From positions 1 through 6,106 of the forward strand of contig JAAWNI010000136.1 of assembly GCA_022798855.1 (NCBI GenBank): DNA of 6,106 nucleotides, given 5' to 3'. Position 1 is the stretch's first letter. Each line of letters begins with the position of its first letter. The position numbers and the translations under genes were made by a program. Under the pieces are notes generated by a model. That model was given only the letters and a program-made list of their open reading frames with translations, did no database searches and had not been told where the DNA came from. Below, piece after piece: positions 1 to 4,355 of the stretch. Origin of the DNA: Lawsonibacter sp. (GTDB taxonomy: Bacteria > Bacillota > Clostridia > Oscillospirales > Oscillospiraceae).

Positions 1-81
1 AATCTCAAACGACCGTCTGGACGGGCCTTTAGCCGCCTTGCGGCGTTAAAAAATCTTGAAATCCACAAAGGATTCCTGTGA
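1..81 (+). CDS. Possible 3' end of a gene entering from the left edge (weak)
   Basis: Frame 1 is open from the first base to a TGA at 79-81, giving 26 residues (starting NLKRPSGRAF, ending EIHKGFL). The peptide is basic and leucine-rich and could be a protein C-terminus. However, frame 2 is also open for 15 codons, the third codon positions show no clear bias, and two short inverted repeats lie in the same bases (CCGTC/GACGG at 13-24 and GCCGC/GCGGC at 32-44). I do not recognise the peptide. It may equally be non-coding sequence; the upstream flank would settle it. Confidence 0.2.
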   Translation, partial: NLKRPSGRAFSRLAALKNLEIHKGFL

Positions 82-279
82 TTTTTTGCCTTGCAGGGCA
101 GCAAAATTCCTCGTCCATCCGGCATTTTCGATTATGAATACAGGTTCTTAGGGCGAATGACTGCCAAAATGGGTGAGTGCGCCGACTATATATGAAAATC
201 CGTACATCCGGCCGAAAATTCGTATGCACAATCCCACTAATTTCCGATATCCTTAGAGTATGAAAAGGAGGAGATTTTT

Positions 280-615
280 GTGGAACACTGTCAAAACTTT
301 GCCGCAAACCTGAACGCCATCCGCAGACTGCGCAATTTAAGTTTATCCGAGTTCTCACGTGAGCTTGGCATTCCCAAATCCACGCTTCAGTCCATATTGG
401 CAGACGGCAACACTTCGCTCCATACCGCGCTGTATATTGCGGACAGCCTGAACGTACCGCTCAGCTCACTAACCGGCGAAATGATCCCCAACAGATCACT
501 GGATTCCATTTTATCCTTGCTCAATTGTCTGGAATGGTTCAACAATCTCTCCGACAAAAAGAGGAAGATCGTCACGTTCCATGTCCGTGCGATTATGGAG
601 GAGCTTCAAGAATGA
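280..615 (+). CDS. XRE-family helix-turn-helix transcriptional regulator
   Basis: A 111-residue cytoplasmic DNA-binding protein. The GTG start at 280 is chosen because a near-perfect ribosome site AAAGGAGG (264-271) lies 8 nt upstream. Residues about 10-64 form a Cro/CI-type HTH: a first helix with NAIRRLRN, helix 2 LSEFSRELG, recognition helix around IPKSTLQSIL (31-40), then the TALYIADSLNVPLSSL segment (49-64) typical of XRE domains. Residues 65-111 form a mostly helical tail (LDSILSLLNCLEWFNNL, then a KKRK patch) that may dimerise or contact a partner; no known effector domain is visible. It is coupled by an ATGA overlap to the Spo0A-C-like gene downstream, so the two are almost certainly co-expressed and may act together (inference). 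No convincing sigma-A promoter was found in the AT-richer leader. Family assignment is firm; the regulated genes are unknown. Confidence 0.9.
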   Translation: MEHCQNFAANLNAIRRLRNLSLSEFSRELGIPKSTLQSILADGNTSLHTALYIADSLNVPLSSLTGEMIPNRSLDSILSLLNCLEWFNNLSDKKRKIVTFHVRAIMEELQE

Positions 616-1001
616 TGTTGGACAATCTTCCGGTCGAGATATACGACGCGCTTTATCAGCTTGGGCTCACCGCGAATTACACAGGATTCTTCCATATCGC
701 CTATGCCGTCCACTTGGCGGTACAGTCGCCCCAGCGGCTCCGTCTGGTCACAAAATGGCTTTATCCCGATGTGGCCGCCTACTACAACACCACGCCCGCC
801 GCTGTGGAGCGGAATATCCGCCTCTCTGTGGCCCGCGTTTGGAGTGAAACGCCGGACTTGCTTATGAAATTGTCCCATACACCGCTGTCAGAGAAGCCCT
901 CAAACGCCAAATTCCTGGCGCTGCTTGTTTCCCAGCTCAGCCACGCCCCATCCCGGGAAGGGACGGCTGCTGTGGCGGGGCGGAGCTGTCTGAGTGGCTG
1001 A
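612..1001 (+). CDS. Stand-alone Spo0A C-terminal DNA-binding domain protein
   Basis: A 129-residue protein. The ATG at 612 is chosen over an in-frame ATG at 525 because GGAGGAG (597-603) lies 8 nt upstream, the ATGA overlaps the stop of the XRE gene, and homology begins only after this point. Residues about 10-112 resemble the Spo0A effector domain: a LYQLGLTANYTGFFHIAYAV segment (14-33), then LYPDVAAYYNTTPAAVERNI (50-69), matching the family's LYPDIAKKYNTTPSRVERAI-type HTH and recognition helix, then the KPSNAKFLALL segment near 97-107. Genuine Spo0A is about 260 residues with an N-terminal phosphoacceptor receiver; here that is absent, so phosphorelay control cannot act directly. The last ~17 residues (PSREGTAAVAGRSCLSG) are outside the family. 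It probably binds 0A-box-like DNA or works with the XRE partner (inference). It is not the chromosome's spo0A itself. Confidence 0.85.
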   Translation: MMLDNLPVEIYDALYQLGLTANYTGFFHIAYAVHLAVQSPQRLRLVTKWLYPDVAAYYNTTPAAVERNIRLSVARVWSETPDLLMKLSHTPLSEKPSNAKFLALLVSQLSHAPSREGTAAVAGRSCLSG

Positions 1002-1025
1002 CCTCGGGAAAATGAAACCACTGGT

Positions 1026-1370
1026 TTAATGACAATCAGCTCCAAAGCCTGTATGATAGAGCCACAGCGGCAGAGCAAAAGAATGAGCGGCAGATTCCGG
1101 CCTGCCGCTCATGGTACAAATATTGAGTTGAGGTGGGTTGGCCGCCACCAGGATCTCGTTCATGGGCACCTCCAGCAAGGCGCTCAGGGCGTAGAGGTTG
1201 TCCACAGTGGGCAGGCTCTGGCCCCGCTGCCACTTGTAAATGGCCTGTGGCTCCTCAAAGCCGAAGAACCGCTGAAGGTCCCGGACGGAGAGCCCTCGGC
1301 TTTGCCGCAGCCGGCGGATGTTGGCTCCGGTGGCGGGCAGGTCGATGACGGGGAACTGGCTGGGAAGCAT
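1026..1370 (-). CDS. XRE-family helix-turn-helix regulator
   Basis: A 114-residue protein, convergent with the Spo0A-C-like gene (24 nt apart). The ATG at 1370 is preferred over an upstream in-frame start because AAGGAGG (1379-1385 on the complement) sits 8 nt before it. Residues 15-74 form a compact HTH of a type common in clostridia: ANIRRLRQSRGLSVRDLQ (16-33), a FFGFEEPQAIYKWQRGQSLP segment (35-54) where the recognition helix ends in KWQRG, and TVDNLYALSALLEVPMNEIL (55-74). Residues 75-114 are unstructured-looking and cysteine-containing, and are encoded partly by a perfect inverted repeat that looks like a terminator (1083-1112), so the C-terminus may be an extension beyond the ancestral stop. 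A strong promoter lies at 1409-1437, back to back with a plus-strand promoter, and a small inverted repeat over its start site suggests autoregulation (inference). Confidence 0.88.
   Translation of the reverse strand: MLPSQFPVIDLPATGANIRRLRQSRGLSVRDLQRFFGFEEPQAIYKWQRGQSLPTVDNLYALSALLEVPMNEILVAANPPQLNICTMSGRPESAAHSFALPLWLYHTGFGADCH
1077..1112 (-). terminator. Terminator-like hairpin inside the 3' coding end of the XRE gene
   Basis: Perfect 11-bp arms, ATGAGCGGCAG (1083-1093) and CTGCCGCTCAT (1102-1112), flank an 8-nt loop. On the minus strand the stem is followed by TCTTTTG (1076-1082), so the shape fits a Rho-independent terminator for the minus-strand XRE gene. It lies about 50 nt before that gene's stop codon, which is unusual. 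On the plus strand no T-run follows the stem. Structure seen directly; activity inferred. Confidence 0.5.
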
Positions 1371-1390
1371 GACAACCACCTCCTTGCTAC

Positions 1391-1403
1391 CGCTTCTCAA
1401 GCG
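1391..1403. promoter_or_regulatory. Inverted repeat over the start site of the minus-strand XRE promoter (candidate operator)
   Basis: CGCTT-CTC-AAGCG is a perfect 5-bp-arm inverted repeat located where transcription from the 1409-1437 promoter should begin (about 1402). The position suits an autorepressor site for the XRE protein, but the repeat is short and could be chance. Confidence 0.3.
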
Positions 1404-1408
1404 TGTCG

Positions 1409-1437
1409 ACTATAACAGAATTGTATGGAAATGGCAA
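1409..1437 (-). promoter_or_regulatory. Sigma-A-type promoter of the minus-strand XRE gene
   Basis: On the minus strand, TTGCCA (1432-1437) and TATAGT (1409-1414) are separated by exactly 17 bp, close to the sigma-A consensus. The expected start near 1402 leaves a leader of about 30 nt carrying the AAGGAGG site. Confidence 0.7.
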
Positions 1438-1443
1438 GCCGTT

Positions 1444-1472
1444 TTGTGGATTTGTAATGAAACCGTTATATT
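1444..1472 (+). promoter_or_regulatory. Sigma-A-type promoter for the small-gene pair, divergent from the XRE promoter
   Basis: TTGTGG (1444-1449) and TATATT (1467-1472) are separated by 17 bp. Its -35 element lies only 6 bp from the -35 of the opposing promoter, so two polymerases could not easily sit on both at once. The predicted start near 1479 falls at the edge of the long palindrome, giving a leader of about 175 nt before the gene at 1656. Confidence 0.55.
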
Positions 1473-1479
1473 GGGGCTT

Positions 1480-1629
1480 GTTTGAAAAATGTCAATACAC
1501 CCAAGCGGTGGTCTTTTTTCCGCCATACTGCCCCAATTTTTCTTGAAATACATCCAGTATTCCTGCGAAAAATTGTGTTTGTCTGGCGAAAAAATCCCTC
1601 GCCGTTGTGCATATTTCCATTTTTCAAAC
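1480..1629. repeat. 150-bp imperfect palindrome (MITE-like or long leader hairpin)
   Basis: The outer arms are perfect 12-bp inverted repeats, GTTTGAAAAATG (1480-1491) and CATTTTTCAAAC (1618-1629). Folding the element about its centre without gaps keeps further blocks in exact register: CGCCA (1521-1525 against its complement at 1584-1588) and CAATTTTTC (1534-1542 against 1567-1575). By hand count 44 of the first 63 positions from the ends pair. Both strands carry short open frames with similar residues (FFR, VWRK, FFKQ), which is a by-product of the symmetry rather than evidence of coding. No target-site duplication or transposase is visible. It ends 11 bp before the AAAGGAGG of the next gene. 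Confidence 0.75.
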
Positions 1630-1655
1630 AGTGCCTAAAGAAAGGAGGGCTTCCA

Positions 1656-1832
1656 ATGGCACGGATGGTGCCCTTGAACAAGCGTGGAAAAAAGGAGCGG
1701 AGGGAATACTATGCCAAACAGCGCGGTTCCTGGTACGGGCTCAGCCCCGTCACGCGTACTGTGCCCAGTGGGAAGGTCTATGACAGAAATCGAGTTAAAC
1801 GAGCGGATCGCGGCACTCTTGAAGGATTCTGA
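1656..1832 (+). CDS. Small basic hypothetical protein, 58 residues
   Basis: The ATG at 1656 has an ideal AAAGGAGG (1641-1648) 7 nt upstream. A reading frame open further upstream (from 1482) is rejected as a start because it runs through the palindrome and has no ribosome site. The product MARMVPLNKRGKKERREYYA... is strongly basic in its first half, then contains RGSWYGLSPVTRTVPSGKVY (23-42), a segment I recall as conserved among short uncharacterised clostridial proteins; no functional domain is known to me. It has no signal peptide or membrane segment. Its last 53 nt overlap the next gene in another frame, implying translational coupling. The likely promoter is at 1444-1472. Its basic character would suit nucleic-acid binding, but this is inference only. 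Confidence 0.7.
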   Translation: MARMVPLNKRGKKERREYYAKQRGSWYGLSPVTRTVPSGKVYDRNRVKRADRGTLEGF

Positions 1833-2139
1833 GAGACAGCCAGGCTGCCGGCGCCGGACCGGCCGGCAGTACCGCCGCAGGAAAGGGCGGGAAAAGTCAG
1901 ACCGCCGGTTGGCCATCACCCGGCTTTCCGGTTATGCGCCCCACCGGGGATATGTGGACTGGGGCTTTGAGGGAAAGACCCTCCTGCACACGGGCAAGTA
2001 CATCAAATATCCGAAAAACAGCAAGTGCCAGCGCTGGCTCAAGCAGGTGAGCGGCAAAAAGGTGCGGGCGTACCCACACCTCCCGCCAAAAGGAAACGGC
2101 TACCGCAAGGTCTTTGACTACTGGTGGTCGCTGTATTGA
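1780..2139 (+). CDS. Basic hypothetical protein, 119 residues
   Basis: The ATG at 1780, preceded by a modest GGGAAGG (1770-1776), begins a natural-looking N-terminus (MTEIELNERIAALL). An upstream in-frame ATG at 1711 also has GGAGG-like bases, but those belong to the conserved KKERREYY codons of the overlapping gene, so 1780 is preferred with moderate certainty. The protein has an acidic N-terminal helix (1-18), an arginine-rich stretch (24-43, RRRTGRQYRRRKGREKSDRR), then an aromatic-rich region with RGYVDWGFEG (56-65), GKYIKYPKNS (72-81) and a C-terminal KVFDYWWSLY (110-119). These aromatic motifs look like a conserved fold, but I cannot name the family. It overlaps the 58-residue gene by 53 nt, so the two form one unit. 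A nucleic-acid-binding role is possible but unproven. Confidence 0.65.
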   Translation: MTEIELNERIAALLKDSERQPGCRRRTGRQYRRRKGREKSDRRLAITRLSGYAPHRGYVDWGFEGKTLLHTGKYIKYPKNSKCQRWLKQVSGKKVRAYPHLPPKGNGYRKVFDYWWSLY

Positions 2140-2141
2140 GT

Positions 2142-2191
2142 GAAGCTGCCATGGCGCTGAAATATGGGGGCGGCTTCGGCCCAGCGCCGCC
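2142..2191 (+). other. Overlapping alternative hairpins just after the small-gene pair
   Basis: Directly after the stop at 2139, three mutually exclusive stems can form: GAAGCTGCC (2142-2150) with GGCGGCTTC (2169-2177, one G-T wobble), GGCGCTG (2153-2159) with CAGCGCC (2182-2188), and GGCGGC (2169-2174) with GCCGCC (2186-2191). No T-run follows, so this is a poor intrinsic terminator. The rest of the 2140-2336 gap holds only the SASP leader. Confidence 0.35.
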
Positions 2192-2244
2192 AGCCTTGAG
2201 TTTCCCCATCCAAAACTAACAAAAATAGGCAAAGGGCCAAACGG

Positions 2245-2273
2245 GTATATCTCCGTCTTTCCAGGCAAAGATA
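2245..2273 (+). promoter_or_regulatory. Weak candidate sporulation-sigma promoter for the SASP gene
   Basis: SASP genes are normally transcribed in the forespore by sigma-G, whose -35 is about GNATR and -10 about CATNNTA. GTATA (2245-2249) fits the -35; 17 bp on, AAAGATA (2267-2273) fits the -10 only partly. No better pair was found in the gap. A small palindrome, GGATG-TTC-CATCC (2279-2291), follows in the leader. Confidence 0.2.
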
Positions 2274-2336
2274 TGTGTGGATGTTCCATCCGACTTAGAG
2301 CGAAAGACAAAAACAAATAAAAAGGAGAGACGAGTT

Positions 2337-2537
2337 ATGTCTAACAGCAATAGTAATAAGATTATGGTTCCTAACGCCCGTGAGGCTATGAACAAGTTTA
2401 AGATGGAAGCCGCCAACGAGGTGGGTGTCAACCTGAAGCAGGGCTACAACGGCGACCTGACCAGCAAGCAGGCCGGCTCCGTGGGCGGCCAGATGGTCAA
2501 GAAGATGATCGAGTCCTACGAGAACGGCATGAAGTAA
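2337..2537 (+). CDS. Alpha/beta-type small acid-soluble spore protein (SASP)
   Basis: A 66-residue protein that coats spore DNA in the forespore, protecting it from UV and chemical damage, and is degraded by the GPR protease at germination. The ATG at 2337 follows AAAGGAG (2321-2327) by 9 nt; an in-frame upstream ATG at 2277 lacks a ribosome site. Family hallmarks are a KFKMEAANEVGV segment (20-31), corresponding to the helix with the GPR cleavage site (normally E followed by I/F-A-S-E; here E-A-A-N-E), and the C-terminal GSVGGQMVKKMIESYE (47-62), matching the conserved GSVGGEM-K motif. The N-terminus is Asn/Ser-rich and low-complexity, as usual. It is monocistronic by layout, with a 197-nt gap before it and a terminator about 180 nt after it. 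Several sspA-like paralogues usually exist per genome, so no specific symbol is given. Confidence 0.93.
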   Translation: MSNSNSNKIMVPNAREAMNKFKMEAANEVGVNLKQGYNGDLTSKQAGSVGGQMVKKMIESYENGMK

Positions 2538-2583
2538 TTTGGCCCATTCTGGGACAAATAATCTTCGCCTGACCCTGTAGGCG

Positions 2584-2693
2584 GACAGCGGGGCCGGACG
2601 CGCGTTCCACTGGGGGGCGCTGTCAGAGGAGGCTGGGGATTCCGGCTTCTGGGACAGTTTTCCCTGGGGCGGCGTCCGGCCCGCCATTTTTCA
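2584..2693. other. GC-rich stretch with nested inverted repeats downstream of the SASP gene
   Basis: GGGCCGGACGC (2591-2601) and GCGTCCGGCCC (2672-2682) are perfect 11-bp inverted repeats 70 bp apart; GACAGCG (2584-2590) and CGCTGTC (2618-2624) form an overlapping, competing 7-bp stem. The outer repeat is followed by GCCATTTTTC on the plus strand, so a large terminator-like fold for the SASP transcript is possible. No credible coding frame is seen on either strand. Confidence 0.4.
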
Positions 2694-2715
2694 AGTGTGA
2701 CGGCAGCCACAAAAA

Positions 2716-2755
2716 GACAGGCCTCCCGGCTGGGGGGCCTGTCCTTCTCATTTCT
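2716..2755. terminator. Bidirectional terminator between the SASP gene and prmA
   Basis: The stem GACAGGCCTCCC (2716-2727) pairs with GGGGGGCCTGTC (2732-2743): 12 bp with one G-T wobble and a GGCT loop. On the minus strand it is followed at once by CTTTTTG-type bases (complement of AAAAA at 2711-2715), ideal for ending the prmA operon. On the plus strand it is followed by CTTCTCATTTCTT, adequate for the SASP transcript. Confidence 0.8.
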
Positions 2756-2802
2756 TGGCGAAATCAAGTGGTTTTCTCAAACGGACCGAGGGGGGCGGCG
2801 GC

Positions 2803-3744
2803 TCACAATGCCGCTTCCAGGGCCACCCAGCCGTTCTTTTCCCGCCGTTTGGCCAGGGTGAGCCCCGCCTTTTTCAGGGCCGACTCCACCTCATGGGCCC
2901 GGGTGTCGATGATGCCGGAGCAGAGGAACACACCATCCTCCTCCAGCAGGCCGGGCACCTGGGGGGCCAGGGGGATGATCACGTCGGCGACGATGTTGGC
3001 CAGCACCAGATGATACCGCCTTTGGGCCAGCTCAGCCGCCAGGGAGGGGTCGGAGAGCACGTTGCCCGCCCGGACGGTGTACCGGTCCCGGCCGATGCCG
3101 TTGAGGGCGGCGTTCTCATAGGCCACGTCCACCGCCTTGGGGTCGATGTCCACCGCCACGGCGGACCCGGCCCCCAGGCACAGGGCGGCGATGGACAAAA
3201 TCCCGCTGCCGCAGCCCAGATCCAGCACATCCCGGCCGGGGAGGGCATGCTCCTCCACCCCCTCCAGGCACAGCTGGGTGGAGGCGTGGGAGCCGGTGCC
3301 GAAGGTGAGCCCGGGGTTGAGGTAGAAGGGGGTCCGGCCCGCCGGGACAGGCTCCTCCCGCATCCACTCCGGGACCACATAGAGACGCCGGCCGATCTCC
3401 AGGGGCCTGTAGTACTTCTGCCAGCTGTAGGCCCAGTCGTTGTCGGCCAGGGGGGTGGCGGTGTACTCCCAGTCCAGCCCTCTGGTGTACCGCGCCAGCT
3501 GTTCCCGGCCCTCTGCGTCGTCGGTGACGTAGAACTTCACCCGTGTAACGCCCTTCATCCGGTCCAGCAGCTCCTGGTCCACATAGTCCCAATACTGCTT
3601 GTTCTGCTCCAGGAAATTCAGAAAATCCTGCTCGTCCTCAATGACCAGGCTGTCCATTCCGGCGGCGGCCAGCTTGGCGCACACCTGATCCAGCTTATCC
3701 GGGGTGGTGTCAACTGCCACCTCCAGCCATTTGATTTCGTCCAT
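2803..3744 (-). CDS. prmA: Ribosomal protein L11 methyltransferase PrmA
   Basis: A 313-residue cytoplasmic SAM-dependent enzyme that methylates amino groups of ribosomal protein L11 (known family role). The N-terminal substrate-recognition domain (about 1-100) starts MDEIKWLEVAVDT; the linker carries NDWAYSWQKYYRPL (102-115); the hallmark LNPGLTFGTGSHAST (142-156) is complete except that N143 replaces the usual D. The SAM site is DLGCGSG (175-181), the acidic loop VDIDP (198-202), and the catalytic-face motif LANI (248-251). Length matches the family, and the C-terminus is intact. The ATG at 3744 is the only sensible start, since no in-frame GTG, TTG or ATG lies close upstream, but it has no good Shine-Dalgarno sequence, so initiation may be weak. 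It is the last gene of the operon, 85 nt after the unknown gene, with a palindromic repeat between and a strong terminator after it. Confidence 0.96.
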   Translation of the reverse strand: MDEIKWLEVAVDTTPDKLDQVCAKLAAAGMDSLVIEDEQDFLNFLEQNKQYWDYVDQELLDRMKGVTRVKFYVTDDAEGREQLARYTRGLDWEYTATPLADNDWAYSWQKYYRPLEIGRRLYVVPEWMREEPVPAGRTPFYLNPGLTFGTGSHASTQLCLEGVEEHALPGRDVLDLGCGSGILSIAALCLGAGSAVAVDIDPKAVDVAYENAALNGIGRDRYTVRAGNVLSDPSLAAELAQRRYHLVLANIVADVIIPLAPQVPGLLEEDGVFLCSGIIDTRAHEVESALKKAGLTLAKRREKNGWVALEAAL

Positions 3745-3810
3745 GGTTACACATCCAATCTGTTTGGAAATATGGGGGGTGCGCTGAAAAGGCACATAGC
3801 ACGCGCCAGC

Positions 3811-3829
3811 GGGCGGCTGATAGCCGCCC
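3811..3829. repeat. Small GC-rich palindromic repeat abutting a stop codon
   Basis: GGGCGGCT-GAT-AGCCGCCC has perfect 8-bp arms and a 3-nt loop. Read on the minus strand it begins at the TAG of the unknown gene, giving TAGGGGCGGCTATCAGCC. I recall GTAGGGGCG-type palindromes as frequent intergenic repeats in Oscillospiraceae-like genomes (recollection, not checked). No T-run follows on the minus strand, so it is not an obvious terminator. Confidence 0.55.
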
Positions 3830-4351
3830 CTACATTTTCGGCCAGTCCTGAAACCAGGCGTCCCGGGGCAGGTCGTTCCAGCAGAACAGCAGCCGCTCCG
3901 CATACAGCTCCAGCACGATAAAACCCTCTGGGCCGTCCCTAGCGTCCGAATCTTCGCAATAGACGCCGCCGTCCCCATCCAGGTGGAACACGCCCGACTC
4001 CCGGCCCCAGCTGAAATCCAGCACTTCCACCTCAAAGGCGCCGCTCAAAAACATCTCTCTGGTCAGCGGCTCCTCCGGGAGGTAATGCCTCGTCCCGTCA
4101 GGGTAGTGCACCTCCACATCCCGGTTGAAAGCCCCCTCCAGAAACCGCCAGTTTTTCAGAACAATGGCCGCCGGGCCGGTGTTCCGGTGCCGTCCTGTGG
4201 GGTTGAGGGGGTTGTCCTTCGTCACGTCGAAGCCGTCGGACGAGAAGTGGAGCATCAAGTCTTCCCCCACCTGGTCCACCCTGGAAATCCAGTGGTCGTG
4301 GAGGGAGATGGACCCCTCGTCCTCCGACACAAACTTCCAGCCGCCGGCCAT
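3830..4351 (-). CDS. Unrecognised acidic protein, 173 residues
   Basis: The ATG at 4351 is chosen because it lies 4 nt after the degV stop, with GGAG about 10 nt upstream inside the degV end; a TTG at 4372 overlapping degV is less likely. The product is acidic and rich in Trp and Phe, with alternating hydrophobic residues suggesting a mainly beta fold and no signal peptide, membrane segment or cysteine cluster. Notable segments are ISLHDHWISRVDQVGEDLML (15-34), the DNPLNPTGRHRNTGPA stretch (46-61) and a C-terminal FIVLELYAERLLFCWNDLPR (144-163). The opening LHDxxI...L.F...DGF pattern resembles small uncharacterised clostridial proteins I have seen, but I cannot name a family. Tight spacing makes it part of the DUF1836-degV-prmA operon. 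Its stop codon coincides with the edge of a palindromic repeat, so its last residues may have been altered by that insertion. Confidence 0.8.
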   Translation of the reverse strand: MAGGWKFVSEDEGSISLHDHWISRVDQVGEDLMLHFSSDGFDVTKDNPLNPTGRHRNTGPAAIVLKNWRFLEGAFNRDVEVHYPDGTRHYLPEEPLTREMFLSGAFEVEVLDFSWGRESGVFHLDGDGGVYCEDSDARDGPEGFIVLELYAERLLFCWNDLPRDAWFQDWPKM

Positions 4352-4355
4352 GGCG

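Noticed and set aside
161..193. Possible promoter CTGCCA ... TATATA upstream of the first XRE gene
   Set aside because: The -10-like TATATA (187-192) is plausible, but the spacing to CTGCCA is 20 bp and the -35 match is poor.
525..611. Longer N-terminus for the Spo0A-C-like gene
   Set aside because: It would overlap the XRE gene by 91 nt, lacks family similarity, and the ATG at 612 has an ideal GGAGGAG site.
1015..1027. AAACCA-C-TGGTTT palindrome between the convergent regulators as a terminator
   Set aside because: The stem is only 6 bp with a 1-nt centre and no T-run, so it is too weak to call.
1404..1410. 0A-box-like sequences (TGTCGAC at 1404-1410, TGTCAAA at 289-295 and 5907-5913)
   Set aside because: Seven-base near matches are expected by chance in 6 kb; only the one overlapping the XRE -10 is positionally suggestive, and it mismatches the consensus.
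1029..1415. Plus-strand open frame opposite the minus-strand XRE gene
   Set aside because: The opposite strand has a recognisable HTH domain, a promoter and a ribosome site; this frame has none of these.
1466..1681. Minus-strand open frame through the palindrome, and its plus-strand mirror from 1482
   Set aside because: Similar residues appear on both strands because the DNA is palindromic; neither start has a ribosome site.
2755..3921. Long plus-strand open frame (388 codons) opposite prmA
   Set aside because: It is the antisense shadow of a GC-rich gene; its product is low-complexity, rich in Gly, Gln and His, with no ribosome site, while the minus strand encodes a complete PrmA.
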